From Serilophus lunatus (lineage: Eukaryota > Chordata > Aves > Passeriformes > Eurylaimidae): a stretch of DNA of 64,000 nucleotides. The notes beneath the pieces were generated by a model. That model was given only the letters and a program-made list of their open reading frames with translations, was not told the origin of the DNA and ran no database searches. Positions within the stretch are counted from its first letter, which is position 1. Each line of letters begins with the position of its first letter. Of this stretch, positions 50,828-64,000 are shown piece after piece. A program made the position numbers and the translations under genes. The DNA lies in the NCBI GenBank assembly GCA_013399895.1, contig VXBA01002150.1, positions 744,001-808,000 on the forward strand. The letters are read 5' to 3'.

Positions 50828-52994
50828 ACTGATGAGATGTTCATGAGAGTCTGGACTATCTGCCTCTTAAGTGTCCAGTGTGCAAATGAAGATCACTCCA
50901 CATAAATCTGACACCTCCTGGGTGCTGTGCAATTGACTGTAATGACAGTGTCATGTGGTAATTTCCCAAGCAGGTAGAAAGTTTTTCAGTGCTGATTACA
51001 GCACCAAAATTTGGAAATATGGTAGGAATATGGATCAGAGGAGATCTGGGTATATGCTGGTTTAGTTGGATGGTTTACAATGTAGGGCAGTGTGCGTGTG
51101 CATCCTCTGTGCCTTGCACGGGACATGTGCTCCAGGGTTTTACGGATGAGTTTGTACTCTCCAGTAATTTGCAGTTTCCACTGCAGTTTCAAATATCTAC
51201 ATAATTTTCAGGTTGATGGTTTTTCCCAGTCATTTATCCCAAAAGCACTTTATTCTACTTAATCTGGGTCATAATTGACATGGGACTCGTGCATAAGCAG
51301 ACACAGCCATAAGTTGTGTTTGGATGGGCTGTTAATGTCAGGGATTTAGTTACGTGCAGTAAAATAGATCAGAGGTTGGAATAAGTATAAATGTGATGAA
51401 TGCAAGGTCACAGTCACAGCTTGGACCCAGAAAACACTCTTGAGCACTTACATGCTCGTTCTATTACCTCACAGCTGCCTTTGGCCCCAGGGAAGATATA
51501 CGGTTAAAAACTCTTGGTAAGGAAGCTGTTGGAATTGGATTGTATTTATTGCAAATCAACAGGATATCTTTGCAAGTATGAAAGACATATGGAAAAGTCC
51601 ACTGCTGTTGTACTTCATTGTGTCTCCAGATGTTATCCCTCCTGCCCCACTCTGGAGGCTGAAAGTGGGAAATGTTTTTTCATTGTTTTTGGCTGATGGT
51701 GCCAACATCTGCCTTGACGTTTCCCTGGGGAATGTTATTAGCACTGCTGAGAGTTTCTGATGCATCATTTGTATCTCATTTGCCTTTTTTTTTTTTATTT
51801 CTAATACAATATAATGCAAGAGCCTGAAGTTTTGGCCCTGTTCGATTCTTTTGAGGGAGCAGGGGTGAAAACAAATCAAGAGAAACAGTTGGGTGGCTGC
51901 TGAACTCTCACAGCTGCCTTATTTTTAAGGGGCTATAAATGAGTCATTAAAACATTGCTCTGAGCTGATATTTTTCATTGAAAGAAACAGTATTTGTGAG
52001 CTCTAACATACTCGAAGATCTCCAGACTCTTAAAATAGCTCTATTTTTAATATACATTTAATCTCGTATTAGTTCACAGCATGGACAGTGCTCTACTCTG
52101 GGCGATGGAGAACCAAATGAGTATCTTCAATTAGAAGTCTCTTTGCTGGTCATATATAATCGTAATGGTATTATAAAAATTTCAATTCCATAGTTTTAAA
52201 CCTAAAATTTATTCATCCACTTGACGAGTGTGTAAATTAGCAAAGTTTACCTGAGAGTTGACTGCTGAAGAAGGTGCTTTTAGTAGAAATGCAAAACAAA
52301 ATAGCATTTTCTCCCCAAATCTTCTGTGCTTCTCTGTTATCAAGAACTAGCTGCACAGTAGTCGATTCTATTAATTTTTCAGTGTTTAAATATGACCTTT
52401 TAAATAGGAGTGAGTTTTGGAGAAAAGTTGGGCCAGAATTCTCAAATGTAGACTAGATTCTGACCTATGTTTCCTTTGTAGCAGACTATGGTTCTTGGTT
52501 CATATTTTTACACTCTCTGGAAGGACGGGGCAGAATCTGTGACCAGAGCTCTTAGATGGTAGTAGTATAAATAGGAAAAATTTTAGCAATGTCAGTCCAT
52601 GTTTAGGCACTTCTTGTTTTTAGAGGAATCTGCTGGGTCAAAGAAACTGCAAATTCTGTAAGATCTCTCAGTTTGTTTGCTTCTTTGTGACTTGGCTGTT
52701 GCTTGTTTGGTTACTTGCTTTGGCTGCAATTATTTATGGCTCACTGCTGTTTATTTGAGAACCTAGCAAGAAATTCCACAGACAACTGCAAAATATATCT
52801 TTAATCAATTTTAGGAAGACTGATTCCCTAACTAACATATTTCTTCCAGCTGAGACACAGTAAAAACTGTTCTGCAGGTGCTTGTGGAGGGGAGGAAAAA
52901 GTGTTCCTGACAAAGATGTCTGTTTTGTGGATTGCTGTGCTGTCATGATCATGTGGTTCAGGCCAGTCTCAGCATTGTAATTTAAGTACATTGG

Positions 52995-53535
52995 TGTCAT
53001 GGTTTAACCTCAGCTGACAGCTAAACTTGCTCCCCTTCCAGCAGGATGAGGGGAAGAGAACTGCAATGGTAAAAGTGAGAGAACTTGTGTGTTAAGGGAA
53101 GTTTAATAATTGAAACAATAGTAATAACTATGATGATGACAATATAGTTGTTATTCTTTTTTTTTTTGGTAATGAGAAGAAAAATAGCAGAAAAAGAAAG
53201 AAACCCCAAGAAAAACAAGTGATGACAGTGAAAAACAGCTGCTCACCACCAACCAATGTGCAGCCAGTCACAGGATCATAGAATTAAATTTGAGTCAGAA
53301 AAAACCTGTAAGGTCATTGAGTCCATCCATCTCCTAGCACTGTCAAGCCCACCACTAAACCATGTCCCCAAGTACCACATCCACATGTGTTTTTAAATCC
53401 CTCCATGGATGGTGACTGCACCAGTTCCCTGGGCAGCCTATTCAGCACTGTTTCCAGCACAAATCCAAAACACAGCCCCATCCATACGAGCTCCCCCCAT
53501 AAGGAAAACCATACAATTGGCCTTATCCATACTGT
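52995..53535 (+). mobile_element. Endogenous retrovirus LTR (solo, degraded), interrupted by a CR1
   Basis: The left end TGTCATGGTTTAACCTCAGC, followed by AGGATGAGGGGAAGAGAA and GGTAAAAGTGAGAGAACTTG, is the start of an LTR I recognise from bird genomes. Further parts are an AAT/GAT-rich stretch and ACAGCTGCTCACCACCAACC at about 53236. The 3' part resumes at about 53448 with CAGCACAAATCCAAAACACA and GCCCCATCCATACGAGC. Between the two lies a CR1 fragment. The expected middle section of the LTR before the resumption is missing. There is no coding sequence of a retrovirus nearby, so this is a solo LTR remnant. The right edge is approximate, and the family name is not given because I cannot compare sequences. 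Confidence 0.7.
53270..53447 (-). mobile_element. CR1 LINE fragment (3' end), nested in LTR, antisense
   Basis: Read on the + strand it is a CR1 complement: GATCATAGAATTAAATTTGA, AAAACCTGTAAGGTCATTGA, CCACCACTAAACCATGTCC, CCCAAGTACCACATCCACATG, then CCATGGATGGTGACTGCACC, ending GGGCAGCCTATT. The starting GATCATAGAAT is the typical CR1 3' terminal motif in reverse. The copy is about 180 bases, truncated and inactive. LTR-type sequence on both sides indicates insertion into the LTR or a later rearrangement that joined them. Confidence 0.88.
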
Positions 53536-56452
<2,917 letters not shown>

Positions 56453-56551
56453 GGAATCGTTGCTGCCGCTCGTTCAAAAGGAGAACATAAACAAAAAGTC
56501 TTCTTAACAGTTTCCTTTGGGGGAATAAAAATCTTCGATGAAAAGACAGGG
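56453..56551 (+). CDS. DAB1: DAB1 coding exon 3 (residues 70-102), PTB domain core
   Basis: The exon is 99 nt, 33 complete codons, reading [15 protein letters not shown], then [18 protein letters not shown]. It continues the PTB domain with two beta strands (KVFLTVSF and GGIKIFDEK). Arg-76 and Lys-82, which together with Lys-45 are described as contacting phosphoinositide headgroups in the mouse Dab1 PTB structure, are both present. The acceptor is TTTCTGTAG and the donor is GGG|GTAAGT, a strong consensus. Ile-71, Ala-74, Val-85 and Val-89 differ conservatively from the mammalian residues I remember. The next exon, which should begin with ALQHHHAVHE, is not found in the window. Confidence 0.97.
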
Positions 56552-59500
56552 GTAAGTAAACTGATCATGTGATGGAACAGAATTGAATCTTTTCATGGAG
56601 GTTTATTTGGAAGCATTTCCTAGCTGGGCTTTGATATCTCACCAGTGTAAACACACACGAAGCATCTGAGAGGCTTGATAAAGAGTTATCATCTCAGAGC
56701 AAGTCATTACATGACTTGTAGAGTGTAGCATGGGGACATGGTTTATTGTAAAGCAGTGTCCTGGATACTGCTGCAGAAGCACTTACTGGAGAACACAGAT
56801 TCTGTTTGTGCTCACAACTCTGAGTCCCAAAAAGTGGGGATATGGGATTTGTTTTCCTTATGACAGATAAAAAATGGATTCTTTGAAGTGCTAGCCTAGT
56901 GTTTGCAGAAGACTGTGGCACTCCATGAGTCATGCTGGTATCTGTGTCCAGAGTTTTCTCATCCAGCTGCACCCCAGGCTCTGGCTGCTGCTGAAGAACT
57001 CCTCAGCAGTACAGGTCAAGTGGCTTTTGAGGTTCTTGTGACAAGGGATTAGGATTAGAGGTGAGGATTGCCTTGGACCGGGCTTCTTGTGTCAGGGGTA
57101 TCTGAGGGGATGAAAACAAGCTGGAACAGGGAGCTGTGGACAAGTCCAGGAGTGTGCCATTTACTTTCCCCACTGATGTCTGAGGGAGAGAAAAGGAAGG
57201 GCAGTGTGAGCTGGGATACAGCACACACTTGGCTGGGATTGTCCTCAGGATGTCCCAGGGGAGTCATAAGAATTTCTATCAGATCCATAATTCCAGATGA
57301 ATGCAGCTGTAGTCACAATAATGTGACAGATCCATTGACAGCAATGCCAGTCGTCAGTGAGGAACCCAGTAACCATCAGAGTCAGAGCTGGTGTGTTGTC
57401 AGTGGTGGAAAAATTACATATTTTATGGAATGGAAGGGAAAAGATACTGAAAAGTTTGAGGTTTCTGTGTGAAGCTGCCAAGCAGCAACTTGTCTGGTAG
57501 CGTCTGGTTGAGGAAGTTGCAGAGATTTCCATGTCTTACACAGTTTTTGCCACAGCAATACTGTGGTTGATATTTTCAATTCCTCTAAAGGAAGAAATCT
57601 AAGATTGTACTACTTAGATACAAAGCAACAACACACAAACTGTTTTAATATAATTAAGAAGGTTTTTATATCAGTTAAAGCTCTGCCTTGAATTTTAAGA
57701 AGATCTTGATTTAATCTTTTGGAAGATTAACTATTTAACATGGTGCCAGAAATAAAACCTTACTGATAATAGATGAAATTATCTTTGCCAGTTAATTTAT
57801 AGTATTAGAAAATCAATGTCATTGAGCTCACTGATTCATAATATGAGTAGTTAGTAATGAAAAGCTCATTTTGGGATATGCTGTGTACAGCCTGTGTAAA
57901 GTATCCATACAAAAGCAGTGTTTGCAAAGAACATTGCTGGGGTTACAGAAAATAGGAAATGTCAGAATTAAGGCTGTCAGTGCAAATTGTACTCAGGCCA
58001 CATCCTAAGACCAAAGCCTTTTCTTGGAAAAAATGAAGAAAGAGAAAGACTAGTCCTTTTGCCCTTGCCTCTGAGTGTCTCTAAAACATTGGATTTCTCT
58101 GTGTAGAATAAAGAGGGGAAAAGGGATGTGTTTTAGAAACAAAGGTGTGCTTTATTCCAGTTGCCTTTCCTGCAGCATCCTGCACACTTCTGTCTGCAGC
58201 TGGTGAGGTGGGGACATGGGAACACTCTCCTCCATTTCATAACTCTGACACCCTATACTCTAAATCTGACATAACTATATCATCTTTATAGTAAACCTGT
58301 CACTCACTCACTGAGGCTTAGAATGAAACCTCTAAATCCACCTTCCAAATGTCTGCCCCTGAGCTGCTGGAGTGATGGACAGGAGTATTGAGTTGTCCTT
58401 CTTGGAATGAGACTGTGACAGAGGGATGTGGGGAGCTTTCAGCATCACTTTTTATGTGTTTTGAAAACAGGAGAACTGTGCTTTCCATGCTGAGGTTTTG
58501 AAGCAGGAGTGCATTAAATCCTCTAGCACTTCTTCACAGCCACCATCCCTTTGCCTTTTTCCCCTGCTTGGGTCTCTCCACATCTCAAAGTTTCACACCT
58601 TTGTCCCCCTCTTTTCATAGTCTCTCTCATCCAGCCATGAGTTGTCATCTCATTCTCGTTTCTATTGGGAATCTCAACATCTAAAATGCACAAAGTAATG
58701 GACAGACCTTGGCAGAGCCTCTTGGAGCACTGGAGAGGCAGGAGGCTTCCCATAGCACAAGAGATGAACATTTAGAGGTGATTCACCATGTCTTATCTGT
58801 CCTGGTAATGCTGAGAGATGTCAGCTGGCAGAGCAGTAAATGAGATCCTTTGTGTAGTCTCACCTCGATGTCTGTGAGCAAAAATGCCCCCAAAGGAAGC
58901 TGCATCACTGCTGTGATGAGAGCCCTCCTGCAAGGCAAAATAAGGACAATGCAATTGGGTGATTCAGGACACTGATAATCCCATGCTTGGTTTAGAAACC
59001 ACAAGGAAAATCCTACAAGCTGGCAAAATGGGGATGTCTTTTGATGAAAGGAAGCAAAAGGGATTGCGAGAAGGTTGTGTTTTGTTCACACTGGCCTTCT
59101 GATATCCATGTTTAACTCCAGAGTTTGTGAAGTTTGGAGATGTTTACATTCATACAACAGGATAAAAATTAGCCCTTAATAGGGAACAGCCAGATAATCT
59201 TGCATTTGCTTTCTCCTCTTTTAACAGCCCTCCTAGTCTCTCACAATGCTTTCTCCCTTACTTGTATTTCCATGATTTTGGAATTCCCAAAAGGATATTT
59301 TGGGCCACAGAGCTCATTTCTTGTTTATTTTTAAAGATGCATCTCTCCAGTGTCCTTTCTTATCTTTAACTATGTGCTATTGCTGTCACGTCTGCCACAG
59401 TGGCAGTCTGGTGTGATAAAAAAGATAGTCTGAAAAATGTGGGCTTCTGTATGTTGACTATCATGTAGTCTGCCATTGGATTTTAATTTATCACAATAAA

Positions 59501-62500
59501 AAAATCAATTTGTAGCTCAAACCTAGCAAATTTTTTTTAAAATGGGCAGTGTCATAGCTGGCTTCATACAGATGATTTAGGGGAATTACTCCATAATTCG
59601 TTACAGATGGAGGGCTGTAGTTAGGTTCCTACTGAAAATGATAAGCAAGGGTTTTCCCCCCTGTATTTTATAGCTCTCTTTAATATGTTCCAGACCAAAT
59701 ATTCATCAAAAAATATTGATTTTAATAATGCTATTATTCCAGCCATCAGGAATTCTGCCCCTTGAGTAAATTTATCCATGAAGGAGACTAGATTGAAGGT
59801 GGAATATCATTTGGAAAGAATTTATCTCACTAAGAAAAATGCAAGAAGGATTTGCTGCGAGTTTGCACTATAGATGCAGTACAATATAGTTCATCTACAG
59901 CACTGCAAAGAAATAATAACAATCCTTTCTTACATTCCATCATTCCATACCATGGACTAAACTAAATAGGTCCCTTCATACCATTTTTTGAGTACTTGTC
60001 AGTGTATTTAGAAAATAACAAGGTCCTGCTCAGGAGGCCTTGCTAAAATTTTGTGTCACTCATTTGCTGGAAGAGCCTCCTCATGTAGGCAGAGCACCCC
60101 AAATTGTTCCAGCATTATCTTATAATCCAGAATTGTATTTAATTCAACTAACAAGATGTTCTCCTGTTGTATGTATGCCAAAAATTGTCATTATACAGGG
60201 GGTTTGACCCCATTTTTCTTAAAAATGCACCTTTTTTGTCTGCTGTCATGTTTTCCTCCCATCCCACTTGCTTTCTCCAGAATGTTTGCCAAATATACAC
60301 ATCACCTGAAGGAGATACATTGCTTTGTTTTTTTAATGTAAAAAATCTGTCATAATTATTACTAAACCCAGACCTTCTCTACTCAATGCCACTTGAGAGT
60401 TTTCATGGCTGCATATTATATGAAAATAATTTTTCACCATTTATTCTGTCATATCTATCCTGGTTAGATCTCATGCTGCAATATATCCTTCATTAGTAAT
60501 ATTTCATGAGAGTTCCTTTTTATTTTCAAGAGCATGGTCTGCAGAAAGCAAAAATGCAAATAATTGCATTATGGTTTTTAATTTCTTTCCTTTTCAGGGT
60601 AGAACTTAGTGGTTAATGATTTCCTTAGAAAGCAACAGAAAACCTAACTGTGCATGTTGAAGGATATGCAAAATTTTTAAAGGCCCATCATTGTTGGTTA
60701 GCTATTTATGAGTGTTATTTTGTTAATCACACACATCAGGCCATCTCCCTGTGATAGCTTAGTAATGCTTCATTAGACGTGGGTGACTAATATGGGCTCT
60801 ATGAAGAGCCTGTAATTGTCTCATTGTTTATTTATGTGACAATAAATCTTTGTTTACTGTAGGTTACTTTCCAAAAATGTATTTGAAACTCATAATTAAA
60901 TTCTCTGAAATGCTCATGCAATGAGCTATGCTTTTAAACTCTTGTTGTTTCTAGTTGCAAAATATGTTGACTTTAATGGAAAACCCAGACTTGTGAAAGA
61001 GAAATAAGGGAAAAGGAAAAAATTGCTGTTTGTCTTTAAGTAAAGAGTTATTTCTGTTAAAGTAAAATTTTGAATCAGCTTGTGCATATGTAAATTACCA
61101 GAATATGCTGTAATGTATAGCTCTCTATGAGCTATTGTTATAGCTTAGTTGTCTAGATTCCTCGTTGCCCAAAAAACATGGTAGACCTGTATCAGTGTCT
61201 TGTTTATTTGTATGAAAAACCCTAAAGAGATGGATTTTAACCAAGGTGATGAAGATGAAGCCATCTCACCAAATTTTTCCTGCATTATCCTATGTAGCAC
61301 ACTAAAAGTGAGTTTCATTTGCATCATCTGTTTTATACTTTGGAGGAACTGGTTTGTCCTGACCCATATCTTTACCAAAATATAGGGCGCAGCCTGTGGG
61401 ATTGTAAAATTTCTAGGAATACTTTCAGTGTCTGATGGGCTTTTACAGTATTGCAGAAAAGTATTGTAGTGTGTTACTCATGTTTTATAAATTTAATCTG
61501 TAGCTATTTTCTTCAGTCCATCAGTATGAAACCCAGGAAGAAAAGCTGTATGTATAAATACATATATTCCATATTGACTCTCTGTTCTTGTTATCTATCT
61601 ATTACTTCAACCTTCATTATCTTTGATGAGGATTTGATTTGATTATCTTTGAAGGCTTTACCTACCTGAGATGGTGTTACTCAGTGAATAACACCTCCCT
61701 GTTCCATGGAAGGGGAACCAGACCCTGCAAAAAATTAATTGGCTTTTTCATGATGGCCACAGAACTAGTGGCTGTGTTTCTGCTTTAAATATTAATGATG
61801 CCCAAATAAATAATATGTGTGGTGGGTAGTTATAATCCTGTTGTCCTGAGGTTGTTCTCTTCCAGTGAGATAACGTTATGGTTCTGATATGTTCTAATAG
61901 GTGTTTTAGATGCCAACATCTCACCCATCTTCCTGAACTTTTAAATTCCTTGACCTTATAACACACAGATTTTTCAAAGTTGTTTCCAGAGTGTTCTGAG
62001 ACTTTATCAGGTTTGTGCTGATAACCCCTGGATTTGCTGCTCTTCTCCATTTGATGTGAATGATGATGTTAATTATGCTGATAGATTGCTAACAGGACGG
62101 CTAAACTTGGCTGAAAGAAAATTTCAGCAAGATTAAAATTCTCACTTTTGGCAGAAAATGCCTCATTTAAAATGTACCAAAGGTACTTCTTGACTTTACT
62201 GGAAATCTGTTGGTTCTGGCATCATTGACCAGAAATTGAGGTACAATTACAGATCTGTAGTTGTTCCTTGAAGCACATGTGCTGGAGCAGATGAAATGTC
62301 AAACTGTCAAGTCTCTATCACTGAGCATCTCTGAAACTTTAAAAATAGAAAGAAAAGAAGGAATTAATTTCTTCTGCTCTCTACTTGCTCTGCAGTGAGC
62401 AGGAGAGATGCTATGATTAGTTCACTGAATTTTGTATTAACCAGAATGTGGTACTGGCCAAGAGAGTGCTGATGGTCCCTTCCGGGGGGCTCACAGAGGT

Positions 62501-64000
62501 GGGTTTTGTCCCCTTCAGTCCTTGAAACTTTCCAAAGTTCCTGCTTGCTTCTTCATGTCTCATCTCAGGTGCAGTACTTTGTGAGCATCTCAACAGACCA
62601 ACCGGTTTTGCATTAAGTCCCCCACCTATCCTCTATGACTCTTTTCCCTGGATTTAACCCCTGTGTCTTTAGTTTCTCTCCTGAAGTTTTCATCTGGGAT
62701 TTCCTGGGTATTCTCTGTTCTTGATCTGTTTTTCTTCCTGCCATTCTTTTTGTCAAAATTATTTCATTTGCAAATATAAATTTGCTTATTGATTGAAACC
62801 AAATGATGCCAGCTCTGTCTTCTGTTCAAATCTTGATCTGCCTCTCCAGCCCTCTCCTTACATGTTTAGCCAACAGCTCAAGCTTAATGTGGCTAAACCA
62901 GGCCTTTTAATCCTAATTCCCGAGGGTCTCTTTCTGACCTCCTTTTTAGAGAGCTGAGGAAAATATCAGCATCATCTATTATTTAGCCCTGTAAATTCAG
63001 CAGCTTCTTTGACACAGTGTTGTTTTTGACTGCCACATCCAGGGTAATTCCAGATCTTGCAGAATTACTCTTACCTGCTCTGAAATACAGCATTTACTGT
63101 CATGCTTACAGTTCAAACCCAGTCCTGCCTCTCTTCATTTCGTGTCTCTATTGTTATCCTTTTCTTTGTCCTTGACAAATTTGACTTTTGTTTTTGAAAT
63201 CCATCGTGACTGCCAAGATTGCTGTCTCAGCTTGTTCTTTTGTTCATGTCACACTTCTCTTTTCATTCCTATGCTGAATCTGCCTTCTCTGTTTTATCAG
63301 TCCATTGCTGAACTGGTTTTCTCCATGCTTTTCATGGCTGTTTTACTCTTCATCAGCTTTCGAGGAGTCAGTCCATAGAACCAACTTCAATCATTCATTT
63401 ATTCAGTTTTCCTAATGAATTCCTTCAAGTCCCTTCCCATCCTGCCCATCACACTTGGGAGGAATTCTTCACACATATTCATGCAGTATCCCCTTACTTT
63501 TTTCTTTGAAACACTCCCATGCTACAAACTCTTTGGTTTATGAGGAGGAGGTGCTGCAGACATCCATCCCAGAGGTCTCCCAAAGAGCACCTGGCCCTTT
63601 GTTGTCAAAAGCTGGAATTAAAGTAATAACTCCCTTTTAATTCAGGTTTTTTAAATCAGTATTATCTATTTATAGGAACTTTTTTTGCAAGAAATGTTGG
63701 GGTTTAAACCATGCTGAGGACTTATAAGGACTGCAGCCATAAAAATATTGTATAATAACAATAAAGAGCAGTAACTGAAAAGCAGCAAAGTCAAATTTTG
63801 CATATACAGTTGAAAATGGTGACATTCGGGTCCTTACTTTGTCCTCAGCTTCTGCCTGAAAAAGATCCCTTTGGCTGACTGGGAGTCATTCTCTGTTCCT
63901 TGACAGTTTCCATCTTCCTGCTTGTAAATATGAACAGTAAAACATGGCATTTACTGTTCTTCATGCAATAAATGTGTCTAATTACAATATGGCAGAGCAG
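56552..64000 (+). other. DAB1: DAB1 intron after coding exon 3 (5' part)
   Basis: The intron starts GTAAGT at 56552 and continues past the window edge. At least 7.4 kb is present. I searched by eye for the next PTB exon and did not find it. The segment is mostly unique, with pyrimidine-rich text at about 62640-63620 and a candidate conserved non-coding block at about 60540-60900. The frame at 57068-57472 (134 codons) has no recognisable domain. An acceptor-like TTTCTTTCCTTTTCAG ends at 60598 but the sequence after it is not coding. Confidence 0.88.
60540..60900. promoter_or_regulatory. Candidate conserved regulatory block in DAB1 intron
   Basis: The block contains an ATGCAA-ATAA-TTGCAT palindrome at 60554-60569 that includes the octamer ATGCAAAT bound by POU proteins, a GGCTCT-ATGA-AGAGCC palindrome at 60795-60810, a TTAATCAC motif near 60723, a GTAATTG motif near 60812, and a TGTTTAC forkhead-type core near 60852. 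The sequence is complex and not repeat-like, resembling non-coding elements conserved near developmental genes. This is an impression from motif content only. Confidence 0.28.

Larger units (their letters stand above)
40986..52994. other. Intron segment between third CR1 and split LTR
   Basis: This is unique AT-rich DNA with a three-copy 25-bp module containing a strong inverted repeat (43714-43947), one undetermined base at 45309, a palindromic purine-pyrimidine stretch at 48226-48296, a small palindrome at 48915-48929, and an A/T palindrome at 50805-50827. The frame at 41006-41503 (165 codons, - strand) is the longest in the window but overlaps the CR1 flank and has no recognisable domain. 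Confidence 0.55.

Noticed and set aside
52995..53535. Possible intact retrovirus next to the LTR
   Set aside because: No gag, pol or env-like frames flank the LTR, and no second LTR lies within reach; it is a solo remnant.
57068..57472. 134-codon open frame on the + strand
   Set aside because: No recognisable domain or splice context as a DAB1 exon; the opposite strand is open too. It does not encode the expected next PTB exon.
60575..60610. Strong acceptor-like TTTCTTTCCTTTTCAG ending at 60598, possible next DAB1 exon
   Set aside because: The following bases meet an early stop in the phase-0 frame and do not encode the expected PTB continuation.

Overview
The window looks like vertebrate, and specifically bird, nuclear DNA. 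It is AT-rich and almost entirely intronic. It carries a few short 3'-end fragments of CR1 LINEs and pieces of an LTR whose ends I recognise from bird genomes (start TGTCATGGTTTAACC, end AACCAGGACA). The only gene I can support is the 5' coding part of DAB1 (Disabled-1), the adaptor of the Reelin pathway, on the + strand. Three exons are visible. The first, 3868-4067, holds 133 nt of 5' UTR and the initiator ATG at 4001. The second is 54195-54334 and the third 56453-56551. Together they encode residues 1-102: a lysine-rich N-terminus and the first part of the PTB domain. The exon phases join without a frameshift and all borders are AG/GT. The remaining DAB1 exons lie beyond the right edge.

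Layout: 1-3867 is the 3' part of an upstream (5'-UTR) intron. 3868-4067 is the start-codon exon. 4068-54194 is one intron of about 50 kb. 54335-56452 is a 2.1 kb intron. 56552-64000 is the start of the next intron, whose downstream exon is not in the window. The large intron contains CR1 fragments at about 19.5, 31.2, 40.8 and 53.3 kb, an LTR split by a CR1 at 53.0-53.5 kb, and a 66-bp LTR remnant at 27.8 kb that keeps only its two ends. There are also several inverted repeats and clusters of homeodomain-type AT motifs that could be enhancers.

I found no second gene, tRNA, rRNA, CRISPR array, intact mobile element or other self-contained system. The many open frames of 60-165 codons have no recognisable domains, overlap on both strands or run through repeats, and I treat them as chance. 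The most interesting items are the in-frame upstream ORF that ends 9 nt before the DAB1 start codon, the nested and collapsed LTRs, the inverted-repeat module at 43.7 kb, and the candidate regulatory clusters at 8.5, 33.1, 35.6 and 60.7 kb. The regulatory calls rest on motif density seen by eye and have not been tested for conservation.
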